64,000 nt of DNA from Thermoplasmata archaeon (GTDB lineage Archaea; Thermoplasmatota; Thermoplasmata; Lutacidiplasmatales; UBA184). The notes below the pieces were generated by a model. It was given only the letters and a program-made list of their open reading frames with translations, was not told where the DNA came from and searched no databases. Where the stretch lies: positions 54,145 through 118,144 of the forward strand of contig JAGWLG010000009.1 in the NCBI GenBank assembly GCA_028864975.1, written 5' to 3'. The position numbers and the translations under genes are program-made. Positions 1-9,090 of this stretch are shown here, piece after piece. The stretch's first letter is position 1. Every line of letters begins with the position of its first letter.

Positions 1-123
1 CCGGCCAACGCGCTCGAGATCGACGAGATGCTGGGGATAGGGCCTCCGCCGTGGAGCGGCAGGCTTGACCAACCGGCCATCCCCTCGGCGTCCACCGCTC
101 CGGCCTCCACGGACGCTCCCTGA
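1..123 (+). CDS. C-terminal fragment of an unidentified protein
   Basis: The first frame is open from the window edge to a TGA at 121-123, giving the last 40 residues of a plus-strand gene that begins outside the window. The tail is rich in Pro, Ser and Ala (it ends PASTDAP), with a more ordered stretch (ALEIDEMLGIGPPPW) before it. There is too little for a family assignment. It converges with the L37e/LSm operon. About 165 bases with no visible gene separate it from the L37e stop codon. Confidence 0.45.
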   Translation, partial: PANALEIDEMLGIGPPPWSGRLDQPAIPSASTAPASTDAP

Positions 124-290
124 AGGTCGTGGACACGCAGGGACGGGCGGCAACGCCAACCCTGCCCGCAAAGGACTTCGTTCGTCGTCCCCACGGTGCG
201 GTCGCTGCTCCGCCGGGCCAACGATGGGTCCCAGCAGGTCGGATGGGTCCCGGGCCTTCCGATGCGTGAAACGCCACGCGGAGGACCCGC

Positions 291-491
291 TCAGTGCTTG
301 CGGATGAGGTTCTTCGGGTGGACGTTGCCGCTCTTGGGCTTAGCCCACGCGTATCCGCGAAGACGGGCGGTGCTCCCGAACCCGCAGCGGGCGCAGGAGC
401 GCTTGCGCACGTGGTAGGAGTGATGGCCGCACCTCCGGCAGCGGATGTGGACGATCCGTCCACCGCTGCGGGATGGTGTTCCCTTACCCAT
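291..491 (-). CDS. rpl37e: 50S ribosomal protein L37e
   Basis: This 66-residue protein is a zinc-finger component of the archaeal/eukaryotic large ribosomal subunit. It shows the family start MGKGTPS, the first cysteine pair in HIRCRRCGHHSYHVRK and the second in CARCGFG, so all four zinc ligands are present. The length is normal for archaeal L37e. It lies 24 nt downstream of the LSm gene on the same strand. LSm-L37e pairing is a conserved archaeal arrangement and supports both calls. Confidence 0.97.
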   Translation of the reverse strand: MGKGTPSRSGGRIVHIRCRRCGHHSYHVRKRSCARCGFGSTARLRGYAWAKPKSGNVHPKNLIRKH

Positions 492-515
492 CGGACCTCT
501 TCTCCTGGGGCCCCC

Positions 516-728
516 CTAGGGGGCAACGTACAGAACGCTGTCGCCCCTGAAGAGCGCGGTCCCACAGGGCTTGGTCGTGCCGTTCTCCAGCACCTCGACG
601 GTGTCGTTCAGGACGAGGTTCATGTGCTGGTCGAACCCGTCCAGGACCCCACGGTAGGTCTTCCCGCCCTTGACCTCGACCAGGACCGACTGGCGGAGGT
701 ACTTTTGGAAGACCTCGATGGGCTTCAT
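516..728 (-). CDS. Sm-like archaeal protein (LSm)
   Basis: A 70-residue RNA-binding Sm-fold protein, expected to form a ring that binds U-rich RNA. The Sm1 motif is visible as KGGKTYRGVLDGFDQHMNLVL and the Sm2 motif as LFRGDSVLYVAP. The start MKPIEVFQ is the usual LSm start, and a longer upstream reading adds only low-complexity sequence. It forms a two-gene operon with rpl37e. RNA processing and RNA chaperoning are known for the family; no specific RNA partner can be read here. Confidence 0.95.
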   Translation of the reverse strand: MKPIEVFQKYLRQSVLVEVKGGKTYRGVLDGFDQHMNLVLNDTVEVLENGTTKPCGTALFRGDSVLYVAP

Positions 729-765
729 GGGGGTGCGGGGCACCTGCGGGACCGTTCTTAACGTT

Positions 766-1128
766 TCACGCCGAGGGCGCGGGAAGCCGGACCAGGGGCC
801 GACCACAACGGGGACAGAGCGAGGTACTCTTCTCCTCTCGCCACCCACAGGCGGTGCACAGCCACTTCCCCGGATAGGCCCTTGGCCTCCTCCACCAGGG
901 GAGGGGCGCTTCGGACGGGAGGGGCGCCCCGGGTCGGACCAGGGCGCGGCTCCAGCGCCCTTCGTCCCAGAAGAGCACCAGGCCAAGAGCGAGGATCGCC
1001 CCCCCAGCGGCAAGGTACCTCCAACCGCTTCCCGCCGCTCCCAGGGTGGTCAGGAGGGCCCCCAGCAGGACGAGGAGGTTGGCCGCCGGCAAGCGGACCA
1101 TCTTGCGTAGGACCGGGGACGGTGCCAA
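766..1128 (-). CDS. Small membrane protein with C-terminal zinc ribbon
   Basis: A 120-residue protein of unknown function. Residues about 13-55 form two closely spaced hydrophobic segments (NLLVLLGALLTTLG and YLAAGGAILALGLVLFW). They are followed by a basic Pro-rich linker and a C-terminal zinc ribbon with ligands CTACG and CPRCG. It sits 37 nt upstream of LSm on the same strand and may be in the same operon. It is one of several proteins in this window that couple membrane segments to a cytoplasmic zinc ribbon (compare 10363-12396 and 50090-50674). Confidence 0.7.
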   Translation of the reverse strand: MAPSPVLRKMVRLPAANLLVLLGALLTTLGAAGSGWRYLAAGGAILALGLVLFWDEGRWSRALVRPGAPLPSEAPLPWWRRPRAYPGKWLCTACGWREEKSTSLCPRCGRPLVRLPAPSA

Positions 1129-1181
1129 GGCGACCTGCTTTCCCCCTCACGGCCAAGGGGAGGGACGGGAACGTCCGCGTG

Positions 1182-1188
1182 TAAATAG
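1182..1188 (+). promoter_or_regulatory. TATA box for folP
   Basis: TAAATAG lies 23-29 nt upstream of the ATG at 1211. The transcript is therefore expected to begin at or next to the start codon (leaderless). Confidence 0.55.
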
Positions 1189-1210
1189 CCAGGACGAGTG
1201 GTCGGTAGCC

Positions 1211-2158
1211 ATGACGAGGTCCCGCGCGCGGAGCGCTTCAGGGAAGGCCCCGGAGAAGATGGCCGCCTCCCCGAACCCTCGAACGGTCCGCACCCTCCGC
1301 TTGGGGCACGGACGCGTCCTTCCGATCGGGGCCAGGACGCTCGTCATGGGCGTTGTCAACGCCACCCCCGACTCGTTCTTCGATGGCGGACGCTTCGCGA
1401 CGGTCCCGGCGGCCGTCGACCACGCCCTGAGGTTGGTGTCCGAGGGAGCTGACCTCGTCGACGTCGGAGGGGAGTCGACCCGCCCAGGGGCGAGGGAGGT
1501 CTCTGCCGCCGAGGAGCTCTGTCGGGTCGTTCCCGTCCTCGAGTCCCTTCGAGGACGCGTCAAGGTCCCGATCTCCATCGACACCCGAAAGCCCCAGGTC
1601 GCAGAAGCGGCGATCCGGGCCGGTGCGGACCTCGTGAACGATGTCGAAGGCCTGGGATCTCCAGCGATGCGAGAGGTCGTGCGACGCGAAGGCGTTGCGG
1701 CCGTCATCATGCACATGCGGGGTGCTCCAAAGGACATGCAGCAAGATACCCGCTACGACGACGTCGTAGGGGAAGTGCGCGACTTCCTCCGGCAGCAAGC
1801 CCTCGCCGCCGAACACATGGGGATCCCTCATGACCAGCTCGTTATCGATCCCGGGATCGGGTTCGGGAAGTCGGTCGAAGGGAACCTGGAGCTCCTGCGG
1901 AGCCTCCCGGAACTGCGATCGTTGGGCTATCCCCTGATGGTCGGCGCATCGAGGAAGTCGTTCCTAGGGGCACTGCTCGGCGGAGTCCCCACCGAGCAAC
2001 GCTTGGGGGCTTCCGTCGCCGCGGCCCTCGCCGCCAGCCTCGGAGGGGCCGACATCGTTCGCGTCCACGACGTGGCCCCGACGGTGGAAGCGCTCAAGGT
2101 CGCCGACGCGGTCCGCTCGGGCGCGTCGCGGGGTCGGCCCGTTCCGTCGGACCCCTAG
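1211..2158 (+). CDS. folP: Dihydropteroate synthase
   Basis: This 315-residue TIM-barrel enzyme condenses the pterin pyrophosphate with p-aminobenzoate (or a modified aryl amine) in folate/pterin cofactor synthesis. Family motifs appear in order: GVVNATPDSFFDGG, GGESTRPGA, SIDTRK, NDVEG, MHMRG, DPGIGFGK, GASRKSF and VRVHDV. Start 1211 was chosen because a TATA box ends 22 nt upstream. An ATG at 1259 is the alternative and would drop a basic N-terminal stretch. The stop overlaps the convergent gene at 2155 by 4 nt. The para-aminobenzoate substrate is family knowledge; archaeal homologues may use other aryl donors. Confidence 0.95.
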   Translation: MTRSRARSASGKAPEKMAASPNPRTVRTLRLGHGRVLPIGARTLVMGVVNATPDSFFDGGRFATVPAAVDHALRLVSEGADLVDVGGESTRPGAREVSAAEELCRVVPVLESLRGRVKVPISIDTRKPQVAEAAIRAGADLVNDVEGLGSPAMREVVRREGVAAVIMHMRGAPKDMQQDTRYDDVVGEVRDFLRQQALAAEHMGIPHDQLVIDPGIGFGKSVEGNLELLRSLPELRSLGYPLMVGASRKSFLGALLGGVPTEQRLGASVAAALAASLGGADIVRVHDVAPTVEALKVADAVRSGASRGRPVPSDP

Positions 2159-2625
2159 GCGCCTCGGGACCGCCGCGCGCGTCGGGCCCTGCGCGGCCCC
2201 TCGGGTCTCGGCAGGGCCGCAGCGTCCTCTCGCTCGACAGCGACCTCGGTCAGCTCGCTGGGCTCCTCAGGGGCAGGCACCGGAGCTTGAGAGGTGCCAG
2301 CCTTCCTTTGGACCTCTCCCAGCTCGAGCAACATCGAGTTCGTCGCCTCCTGGAGGGCGAAGAGGAACGCGCGCTCGGCCTCCTTGACGGAAGCAAGCAC
2401 CCTCGGGTCCCGGGGGCCCCGACGCAGGCCCTCCTCCGCGGCCTTCCGAAAGGCGGAGACGGCGTGGAGGCCGGACATGAGCGTCGAGGGGTTCAGAAGG
2501 GCCGCGAGGAGGAGCTTCGCATGCCGGTCCAGCTCCCCCTGGATGAACGTCGGCTCGGGGAGCCACTTTCGGATCTTCTCGCGCGCGGCCGTCGCTTGAG
2601 GTTTCGCTTGGGACCTACGAGGCAT
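2155..2625 (-). CDS. Hypothetical helical protein downstream of ArsA
   Basis: A 156-residue protein I do not recognise. Residues about 15-110 look all-helical (KIRKWLPEPTFIQGELDRH and AVSAFRKAAEEGLR). The tail is low-complexity, Pro/Glu then Arg-rich, ending RRARRARRSRGA. Its start codon lies inside the last codons of the ArsA-like gene (11-nt overlap), so it is translationally linked and is the last gene of the rps15-gyrA-arsA cluster. The helical pattern resembles phasin-like bundles, but I would not assign that function. Confidence 0.65.
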   Translation of the reverse strand: MPRRSQAKPQATAAREKIRKWLPEPTFIQGELDRHAKLLLAALLNPSTLMSGLHAVSAFRKAAEEGLRRGPRDPRVLASVKEAERAFLFALQEATNSMLLELGEVQRKAGTSQAPVPAPEEPSELTEVAVEREDAAALPRPEGPRRARRARRSRGA

Positions 2626-3805
2626 GTTGGGGGACCTCCTTGGAAGGTAGGAACTCGATGAGGAGGGACCCCCCCGAGAAGACGGCCTTCCCGAGCTTGG
2701 CCCCGATGTACGCGTAGGGCAGGAGCAACGTCCGCCGGTACCATCCCACCTTGACGTAGAGCGTGTCGCCGCGCGAGGAGACCTCGAGCGCCTCCTCCCC
2801 CGCGAACGGGAGCTCGATCTTCACGTACTTCTTCCCCGATCGGGAGAAGAAGCGGACCGGCTGGGCCCGCGCGAAGATCCTCGTCGGGTCCTCCGCGTCG
2901 AACACGTCCGTGCCGAGGCGGCGAAGCCGCTCCAGGCCCAGGACCTCATGGGGATAGCGGGGCGAGCGCCGCATCGGGACGCCACCGAAGTACTCCTCGA
3001 TGAGACCCAGGTTCGCTTTCTGCTCCGCGAGTGCCTGCTCGAAGAACTTCCCGTCCAGCTGGTCCGAGAAGACCCGGTTCACGACGAGCATCTCGATCGG
3101 CAGACCGAAGAGGCAGAGGTAGGTGTAGGCCCGCTGGGTCTCGGTGATGACCATCCGCTCGGGATTGAGCACGAGACGGACAGAGGTCCGGTCCGGGTCA
3201 GAGAGCATGTTGCGCACCCGACGGAAGCGCAGGTAGAGGTCCTCCAGCGATTCGAAGAACCGGTCCGAGGGCAGCGGGGTGCGCATGAGGCGCCCCACCG
3301 TGGGTCGGGCGACCTTCATCATCCTCTTCTCGAGCTTGAAGAACCGGTCGAAGTACCACTGGACGGCGTCCGGGAAGGAGAGGAGCCGAAGCGTGTCGGC
3401 CGTCGGAGCGGTGTCGACGATGGCGACGTCCCAGGACTTCTCCCTCTCGTACCGCTCGAGGAGGAGCAGAGCGGCGATGAGCTCCATGCCGGGGATCACC
3501 ACGACCTCCTTGGCCGTGATCTCCTCGACCCCCTGGGACTGGAGCAGGGCGGTGAGGTAGTTCGAGATCTCGGCCCAATGGCGTTCCATCTCGGCCAGGA
3601 CGTCGATCTCCTGTCCCCACAGTCGGTCGGTCACCTTCGTGGGGTCGCGCCCGAGCGATACCTGGAGCGAGTCCCCGAGCGAGTGCGCGCTATCGGTCGA
3701 CATGACGAGCGTGCGGTGGCCATGGGCGGCGGAGGCGAGCGCCGTGGCGGCCGCGAGGCTCGTCTTCCCCACGCCGCCCTTCCCCGTGTAGATGATGGTC
3801 CTCAC
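2615..3805 (-). CDS. ArsA/Get3-family ATPase with C-terminal HSP20-like domain
   Basis: This 396-residue cytosolic P-loop ATPase opens with the deviant Walker A of the family (YTGKGGVGKTSLAAATAL), a switch-I-like STDSAHSLGDSL, and DVAIVDTAPTADTLRLL in place of Walker B. Residues about 320-390 form an alpha-crystallin/HSP20-like beta domain (VKIELPFAGEEALEVSSRGD and SGGSLLIEFLP), the ArsA_HSP20 architecture. No CxxC dimerisation motif or arsenic ligands are evident, so arsenite transport is not implied. A chaperone or targeting ATPase role is more likely. The gene overlaps its upstream neighbour by ATGA and its downstream neighbour by 11 nt. Confidence 0.9.
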   Translation of the reverse strand: MRTIIYTGKGGVGKTSLAAATALASAAHGHRTLVMSTDSAHSLGDSLQVSLGRDPTKVTDRLWGQEIDVLAEMERHWAEISNYLTALLQSQGVEEITAKEVVVIPGMELIAALLLLERYEREKSWDVAIVDTAPTADTLRLLSFPDAVQWYFDRFFKLEKRMMKVARPTVGRLMRTPLPSDRFFESLEDLYLRFRRVRNMLSDPDRTSVRLVLNPERMVITETQRAYTYLCLFGLPIEMLVVNRVFSDQLDGKFFEQALAEQKANLGLIEEYFGGVPMRRSPRYPHEVLGLERLRRLGTDVFDAEDPTRIFARAQPVRFFSRSGKKYVKIELPFAGEEALEVSSRGDTLYVKVGWYRRTLLLPYAYIGAKLGKAVFSGGSLLIEFLPSKEVPQHAS

Positions 3806-4002
3806 GGCGCCTCCTCGTCTCCTTCGAGCGTATCCGCCTCGTTCCTCGCGTCCTTCTCCAGAACGAGGGCCCCCTCATAGCCGCAGCGGCGGCAGCGATA
3901 ACGGGTCCCCCCGAAGAGCAACGGGTCGCGGTCGACCTCTGGCGAGAGACACTTGGGGCAGAGGAGGATGGACGGTCCTCGGGGCCGTCGGCGGACCGGC
4001 AC
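3802..4002 (-). CDS. Small zinc-ribbon protein
   Basis: A 66-residue protein starting at a GTG with GGAGG 7 nt upstream. It carries CPKC near residue 15 and CRRCG near residue 38, giving four zinc ligands around PEVDRDPLLFGGTRYR, then an acidic tail (EADTLEGDEEAP). Its stop overlaps the ArsA start in an ATGA arrangement, implying coupled translation. The length and single zinc ribbon resemble small archaeal transcription or translation accessory proteins, but no specific function can be read. Confidence 0.75.
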   Translation of the reverse strand: MPVRRRPRGPSILLCPKCLSPEVDRDPLLFGGTRYRCRRCGYEGALVLEKDARNEADTLEGDEEAP

Positions 4003-4027
4003 GTTCTTCCCTCCGAGGGTGAAGGGC

Positions 4028-6640
4028 CTACGGCTCCTCGTCCTTCTCCGAAGGGGGGTTCGGGGGGGAGCCCTCCCCTTCGCTCTCCAGGGCGGGAGGG
4101 GGCGGTGAGGGTGGCGGGGGGGCCGAGCCTTCCGCAAGCGTAGTGGCAACCTGCTCCGGCGCCGACGCTTCCCCGGGGGCGACGAGCCGAACGGCGGCCT
4201 TGACCTCATCCCCCTCCTCGATGCGGATGATGATGACGCCGAGGGTGTTGCGCCCCTGCTCCCGGATCTGGCGGACAGGGCTACGGATCGTGATCCCTTT
4301 CTGGGTGGTAACGAGGATCTCGTCCTCTTCACGGACCGGGATGACGGCGACGACCTCCCCGTTGCGGCCGCCCGTCTTGATGCCGATGACCCCGCTCGCG
4401 CCCCGCTTCGTGAGGCGGTACTCCTCCACCGGCGTGCGCTTGCCGAAGCCCGTCGAGGTGAGGGTCAGGAGCGATGGGAACGTGGGGCTCACCGGGCTCA
4501 TCCCGACCACCTGGTCCTTCTCGCCCAGGCGGGCCCCGATGACGCCGTAGGTGGCCCTCCCCATGGGGCGCAGCTCGGTCTCCTTGAACCGGATGACCTG
4601 CCCTTCCTTGGTCGCGAGGAGGATCTCGCTATCGCCCTGGGTGAGCGCGACGTCCACGAGCTCGTCCCCTTCCTCCAGGAGGATGGCCTGGATCCCGCTC
4701 ACGCGGATGTTCTGGTAGAGGGTGAGCTCGGTCCGCTTCACGAGCCCCTTCGCCGTCGCGAAGACGAGGGTCCCGGGCCCCTCGAGCCCCCGGACCGCGA
4801 GCTCGGTCTGGATCTTCTCCCCTTGCTGGAGCCGCGGGAGGAGGTTGACGATCGCCTTCCCCTTGGCATGGCGTCCGAGCTCGGGGAGCTCGTAGGCCTT
4901 CAGTCGGTACACGCGGCCCTTGCTGGTGAAGAACAGGACGTCGTCGTGCGTCCGCGCGGCGAGCGCGCGCGTCACGAAGTCCTCCTCCTTCGTCTCCATC
5001 TGGACGAGGCCCTTGCCGCCGCGGCGCTGGCGGCGGTAGGAGTCGAGCGGCAGCCGCTTGATGTACCCGTCGTTCGAGATCAGCACGACGATGTCCGTGT
5101 CGGGGATCAGGTCCTCGAGCGAGTGCTCGGTGAACGCGGAGGTGAGCTGTGTCCTTCGCGCATCCCCGTACTTCTGTCGGATCTCCTCAAGCTCGTGGTC
5201 GACGACCTTGTCCAGGACGTGCGGGCGGGCAAGGATCTCCTCGAGCTCCTTGACGAGGTTCTTCTTCTCCTCGGACTCCTCCAGGATCGACTCGCGCTCG
5301 AGGGCGGTGAGCCGAGCGAGCCGCATGTCGAGGATCGCCTTGGCCTGCTCCTCGGAGAGGAGGAACTTGCCCATGAGCGAGGCCTGCGCGGTGGGGACAT
5401 CCTTCGAGCGGCGCAGGAGCTTCACGATCTCATCGATGTGGTCGATGGCCGTGAGGAACCCCTCGAGGATGTGCAGGCGTTCCTGCGCCTTTCTCAGGTC
5501 GTAGGTGCTCCGTCTTCGGACGATCTCGCGACGGTGGTCCAGGTGGAGCTGCAGGAGCTCCTTCAGCGGGAGGACGCGGGGTCGGCCGTCCACTAGGGCG
5601 AGGTTGATGATCCCGAAGGAGACCTGGAGCTTCGTGTGGGTGAAGAGCTGATTGAGGACGATCTCGCTCTGGGCGTCCCGTCTCAGCTCGAAGACGACGG
5701 AGATCCCGTCCTTGTCGCTCTCGTCCCGGAGGTCGGTGATGCCGTCGATCCGCTTGGACTTCACCAGCTCGGCCGTTTCCTGGAGGAGCTGGGACTTGTT
5801 GACCTCGTAGGGGATCTCCGTCACGACGATCTCGTTGCGGTCGTCGCGGACGCGCGACTCCGCCCGCGCCCGGATCTGGATGATGCCGCGCCCCGTCGTG
5901 TAGGCCTCCTTCAGGCCCTCCGTGGAGACGATCCCACCCGTGGGGAAGTCGGGGGCGGGGACGAACTTCATGATCTCCTCGAGCGGGAGGTTCGGGTCGG
6001 CGAGCAGCGCGCGCAGCGCGTCGACGACCTCGCCCAGGTTGTGGGGGGGCATGTTCGTCGCCATCCCCACGGCGATGCCGCTCGCCCCGTTCACGAGAAG
6101 GTTCGGGAGCTTCGAGGGGAGCATCCGCGGCTCCTTGAGGCTCCCGTCGAAGTTGTCGGTCCATTCGACCGTCTCCTTCTCGATGTCCTGGAGCATCTCT
6201 TCCGCGAGCGCGCCCAGGCGGGCCTCGGTGTACCGCATCGCGGCGGGGGTGTCCCCATCGATGGAACCGAAGTTCCCCTGCCCTTCGATGAGCGGGTAGC
6301 GGAGCGAGAAAGGCTGGGCCATCCGGACCAGCGCATCGTAGACGCTCATGTCGCCGTGCGGATGGTACTTCCCCAGCACGTCCCCCACCGTGCGCGCGGA
6401 CTTGCGGAACGGCTTGTCGTGGGTCGCCCCAGATTCCCACATCGACCACAGGATGCGCACCTGGACCGGTTTCAGACCGTCGCGGACGTTCGGGAGCGCG
6501 CGTCCGACGATGACGCTCATCGCGTAGTCGATGTAGGAGCGGTGCATCTCCCGCTCCAGGGGTTGCAGCCGGACCCGGCTCCCCTCAGGATGGGCCTCCG
6601 CGGGGGGAGGTGGAGGGGGCGACGCCGGGGCTTCCGCCAT
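4028..6640 (-). CDS. gyrA: DNA gyrase subunit A
   Basis: This 870-residue protein cuts and rejoins DNA during negative supercoiling. The N-terminal breakage domain starts after a Pro-rich leader and has [20 protein letters not shown], the winged-helix segment [17 protein letters not shown], and [10 protein letters not shown] with the catalytic Tyr near residue 137. The C-terminal beta-pinwheel contains the canonical GyrA box QRRGGKG, which separates gyrase from topoisomerase IV. A Pro/Glu-rich tail follows. The start gives the known N-terminus, and the open frame further upstream is antisense to nothing useful. No gyrB lies in the window. Position 98, equivalent to the bacterial quinolone-contact Ser83, is Met. 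Confidence 0.97.
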   Translation of the reverse strand: MAEAPASPPPPPPAEAHPEGSRVRLQPLEREMHRSYIDYAMSVIVGRALPNVRDGLKPVQVRILWSMWESGATHDKPFRKSARTVGDVLGKYHPHGDMSVYDALVRMAQPFSLRYPLIEGQGNFGSIDGDTPAAMRYTEARLGALAEEMLQDIEKETVEWTDNFDGSLKEPRMLPSKLPNLLVNGASGIAVGMATNMPPHNLGEVVDALRALLADPNLPLEEIMKFVPAPDFPTGGIVSTEGLKEAYTTGRGIIQIRARAESRVRDDRNEIVVTEIPYEVNKSQLLQETAELVKSKRIDGITDLRDESDKDGISVVFELRRDAQSEIVLNQLFTHTKLQVSFGIINLALVDGRPRVLPLKELLQLHLDHRREIVRRRSTYDLRKAQERLHILEGFLTAIDHIDEIVKLLRRSKDVPTAQASLMGKFLLSEEQAKAILDMRLARLTALERESILEESEEKKNLVKELEEILARPHVLDKVVDHELEEIRQKYGDARRTQLTSAFTEHSLEDLIPDTDIVVLISNDGYIKRLPLDSYRRQRRGGKGLVQMETKEEDFVTRALAARTHDDVLFFTSKGRVYRLKAYELPELGRHAKGKAIVNLLPRLQQGEKIQTELAVRGLEGPGTLVFATAKGLVKRTELTLYQNIRVSGIQAILLEEGDELVDVALTQGDSEILLATKEGQVIRFKETELRPMGRATYGVIGARLGEKDQVVGMSPVSPTFPSLLTLTSTGFGKRTPVEEYRLTKRGASGVIGIKTGGRNGEVVAVIPVREEDEILVTTQKGITIRSPVRQIREQGRNTLGVIIIRIEEGDEVKAAVRLVAPGEASAPEQVATTLAEGSAPPPPSPPPPALESEGEGSPPNPPSEKDEEP

Positions 6641-6693
6641 GATGCACCGAGGGTGTTCCGAGGCTCGCGTCCCGAGGATAAGGGCGTTGCGCC

Positions 6694-8115
6694 TCAACCC
6701 GAAGAGGGTACCGCGGTGCTCTCGGCGGAGGGGGGGGCATGGAGCCCTCCGATCTGACCTTCCACGATCCTTCCGGCCTCGCGCAGGAAGTCCGCCTCGC
6801 GTCCCCGCGGGATGGTCGCCCCGCTCGCGACGGCGTGCCCTCCCCCTTCCCCCCCGACGGCGGCCGCAGCCTCGCGGCACGCCCGGTCGAGGTTCAGTCC
6901 CTGGCCCGTCAGCCAGAGCGTCCCGCGGGAGGAGACCTTGACCGCCTCCCCCTTCGGCGCCAGGGCGACGATGGGCCGCAGCGGGTCGGCAAAGTAGGCG
7001 AGCGCGAGCCCGGCGATGGTCCCGGCGAGGTCCGGCTTGGGCGCCTCGAACCACTGGAGGTGTGGCTCCCGGTGGAGCGCGCCCTTCTTCTCGAGGCGCT
7101 CGAGCCCTTCCAGGACCTCGCCCCGCCATCGAGCCTCGAGCTCCCGTGCGCGCTGATGTGCCCCGGGGTCGCCCAGGGCGAGCGCGATGCCGAGGGAGGG
7201 CTCCCCCTCGCGCCCGCAGGCGTTCTGCCATCGGGACAGCTCGTTCGCTTCCCACCCTCCGTGAGGGAGCACGATCCGCTCCTCGCGCAGCCGTTCGCAG
7301 AACTCCGGGCGCGCCCCTTGCGTGAGAAGCTGGGACAGGAGCGCGCTCGCGAGCCGGCGCCCCTCCTCCTCCCCCAGCGAGCCCACAGGGGCGGTGGGGG
7401 GAAGCCCCAACGAGGAGAGCAGCGTGCGTGCCGAGGCGATCCTTCCCGAGATCCCGACGAAATAGGGGTCCAGGCTGGACGCGAGCGCCTCCTCGAGCGA
7501 AGGACCGACCAGGTTGAGCGAGGACCGGCGGGTGAGCGCTCCCCGGGCCTGAGCCTCCTCGATCAGCTTGCGGTTCAATCCCTGGAACCCTCCGACGTGC
7601 ATGCGGTCGGCGATGGCGCCGGAGAGCCCGAAGGCGAGGAGGTCGAAGGCGCCCGGAAGCAGCTCGCGGGCGAAGAGGTAGGTGAGCATGCTCGCCGAGA
7701 GCTCGGTCATGCCGTCGACTCCCCAATGGTGGGGGTTGACGAAGGCGAGCGATCTCGCGGTCGGGGTCACCCCAGGAGGGACATGGTGGTCGAGCACGAT
7801 CACCGGGCGGTCGTGCGCGGCGAAGAGGTCGAGGAAGCTCGACCCGGTGTCCACGACCAGGAGCGGGCCCCGGGTCGCTCGCAGGACGCGATCGACCCCC
7901 GCTTGTTCCACGCCCAGCAAGGGGGAGAGCTGCCAGGAGCGCCCCAGTCGCGACAGGGTGAGGGCGGCCACGCTCGCCGAGGCGATTCCGTCGCCGTCGT
8001 TGTGGTAGAGGACCCGCCAGCGGCCGGGCGAGGAAGCGAAGAGGTCGGCCGCCGCGCGGAGCTCTCGCGAGGCGTTGGGGTCCGCGACCAGTCCCTCCAG
8101 GGACGGACCGCTCAT
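6694..8115 (-). CDS. DHH-family phosphoesterase (archaeal RecJ-like)
   Basis: A 473-residue nuclease/phosphoesterase. Motif I is [10 protein letters not shown] near residue 39, motif II is [10 protein letters not shown], the DHH motif lies in [11 protein letters not shown], and an HH dyad follows in NPHHWGVDG. The C-terminal DHHA1 domain ends with the glycine-rich [15 protein letters not shown]. Its start ATG overlaps the stop of rps15 (ATGA), and the rps15-recJ-like order is widely conserved in Euryarchaeota. Archaeal relatives act in single-strand DNA or RNA processing and replisome functions. Which of these applies cannot be told from sequence. Confidence 0.9.
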   Translation of the reverse strand: MSGPSLEGLVADPNASRELRAAADLFASSPGRWRVLYHNDGDGIASASVAALTLSRLGRSWQLSPLLGVEQAGVDRVLRATRGPLLVVDTGSSFLDLFAAHDRPVIVLDHHVPPGVTPTARSLAFVNPHHWGVDGMTELSASMLTYLFARELLPGAFDLLAFGLSGAIADRMHVGGFQGLNRKLIEEAQARGALTRRSSLNLVGPSLEEALASSLDPYFVGISGRIASARTLLSSLGLPPTAPVGSLGEEEGRRLASALLSQLLTQGARPEFCERLREERIVLPHGGWEANELSRWQNACGREGEPSLGIALALGDPGAHQRARELEARWRGEVLEGLERLEKKGALHREPHLQWFEAPKPDLAGTIAGLALAYFADPLRPIVALAPKGEAVKVSSRGTLWLTGQGLNLDRACREAAAAVGGEGGGHAVASGATIPRGREADFLREAGRIVEGQIGGLHAPPSAESTAVPSSG

Positions 8116-8567
8116 TGGACCATGAGGGCCGCGGTCTCGCTGCTGTAGCGCCACTCGGCGGGCAGTCGGCCGCGCTTACGGTAGTAGCGCGAGAGACGGC
8201 GGATCTTCGATTCGATGAGGTTCAGTCCCCGTCGGTTGGACAGGTCCTTCGGATGGTGTTCCAGGTGCTGCTGGAGGTGGACCACCCGCTTGAGCAGCGC
8301 CGAAAGGTCCTCGGGCAGCGTGGGCTTCGTTCCCTTCTCCTCAAGGAAGGCGGTCAGCCGCTTTCCCGTGAGAAGTCGCGTGGAAGGGACCCCGTAAGTG
8401 TCGCGCAGCGACAGCCCGATCTGGGACGGGGTCGTGCCGGCCTTCGCGAGCCGCAGGACCTCTTCCTCGACCTCGTCCTTGTCCAGCGGGACCCACGACG
8501 GGAGCGCCACCGGGAAGGGCCTACGGCTAGAGGCCTTGCCGCGATGCGAGGAATGGAGCCGGCTCAT
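8112..8567 (-). CDS. rps15: 30S ribosomal protein S15 (uS15)
   Basis: The 151-residue archaeal uS15 binds 16S rRNA in the platform. The archaeal N-terminal extension ([19 protein letters not shown]) is present, followed by the helical core with [18 protein letters not shown] near the C-terminus. Length matches archaeal and eukaryotic homologues (about 150). It is the first gene of a six-gene minus-strand cluster and overlaps the DHH gene by 4 nt. Confidence 0.97.
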   Translation of the reverse strand: MSRLHSSHRGKASSRRPFPVALPSWVPLDKDEVEEEVLRLAKAGTTPSQIGLSLRDTYGVPSTRLLTGKRLTAFLEEKGTKPTLPEDLSALLKRVVHLQQHLEHHPKDLSNRRGLNLIESKIRRLSRYYRKRGRLPAEWRYSSETAALMVQ

Positions 8568-8593
8568 GGGGGGGAGCGGCGAACCTGGGTTCG

Positions 8594-8601
8594 CTATTTA
8601 A
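8594..8601 (-). promoter_or_regulatory. TATA box for the rps15 operon
   Basis: TTAAATAG on the minus strand lies 27-34 nt upstream of the rps15 ATG. The mRNA would have no leader or only a few bases. Confidence 0.55.
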
Positions 8602-8618
8602 GGACGAAGGGGGCGAAG

Positions 8619-9026
8619 TCACTTCACCCGTTGGCCCTGGGCCGAGAGCCGTTGGGAGTCCTCGAGGAACTTCGCGAGGAACAGCTTCCCCTCCCCGTTG
8701 ATCCGGTAGTGAGGGCCGAAGTCCCGCTGACGCGTCCAGGACCGGACCGTACCTCCGACGTGGTCGACCATGCGGTTCCGCACCAACAGGCCGACGATGA
8801 CGGGGACCTTGACCCCCGCCTTCTGGACCGACCAATGCTCGAGGGTCATCGTCGAGATCTCGTCCAGCTCGAGCCCCTTCTCGCGCTCGTCGTGGAAGCT
8901 CTCCGCTTGGTTGAGCAGTCGTAGGACCTCCACCAGGGCGGCGCGGGTGGGGTCGGCGGGCTCCCCACGGGGGGGCGTGACCTTCGCCGAGGCGCTTGGG
9001 ACCGACGGACGCGACGGCGTGGGCAC
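8619..9026 (-). CDS. Hypothetical winged-helix-like protein
   Basis: A 135-residue protein of unknown function. The ordered part runs from about residue 25 (RAALVEVLRLLNQAESFHDE) to the end (YRINGEGKLFLAKFLEDSQR). A predicted helix-turn-helix/wing pattern (VIVGLLVRNRMVDHVGG) would fit an archaeal DNA-binding protein. The GTG at 9026 was chosen because an AT-rich element (TGATAATG on the minus strand) lies about 24 nt upstream. No partner gene overlaps it; rps15 lies upstream of its own promoter and flpA follows at a distance. Confidence 0.6.
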   Translation of the reverse strand: MPTPSRPSVPSASAKVTPPRGEPADPTRAALVEVLRLLNQAESFHDEREKGLELDEISTMTLEHWSVQKAGVKVPVIVGLLVRNRMVDHVGGTVRSWTRQRDFGPHYRINGEGKLFLAKFLEDSQRLSAQGQRVK

Positions 9027-9090
9027 GGCGGAAAAAAGGAGCGCGCCCTCATTATCATTGTGGGGCCCCCGCTCCCCCCCCGGGAGGCCC

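Noticed and set aside
1..123. Assignment of the first fragment as purF, which often neighbours LSm/L37e
   Set aside because: The fragment is on the opposite strand and shows no purF-like C-terminal sequence.
729..1013. N-terminal extension of LSm
   Set aside because: It adds about 95 low-complexity residues over the membrane/zinc-ribbon gene. LSm proteins normally begin a few residues before the Sm1 motif.
2615..3805. Arsenite-pump function for the ArsA-like ATPase
   Set aside because: There is no second ATPase half, no arsenic-binding cysteines and no arsB/acr3 gene nearby. The HSP20 domain points to a different role.
6641..7726. Upstream in-frame extension of gyrA by about 360 codons
   Set aside because: The translation is Arg/Pro/Gly-rich low-quality sequence lying over the DHH phosphoesterase gene in another frame. 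GyrA homologues begin near the ATG at 6640.
5636..8148. Long plus-strand open frames opposite gyrA and the DHH gene
   Set aside because: They are antisense mirrors produced by GC-rich codon bias. The proteins are rich in Arg, Gly, Glu and Leu without motifs, while the minus-strand genes are well conserved.
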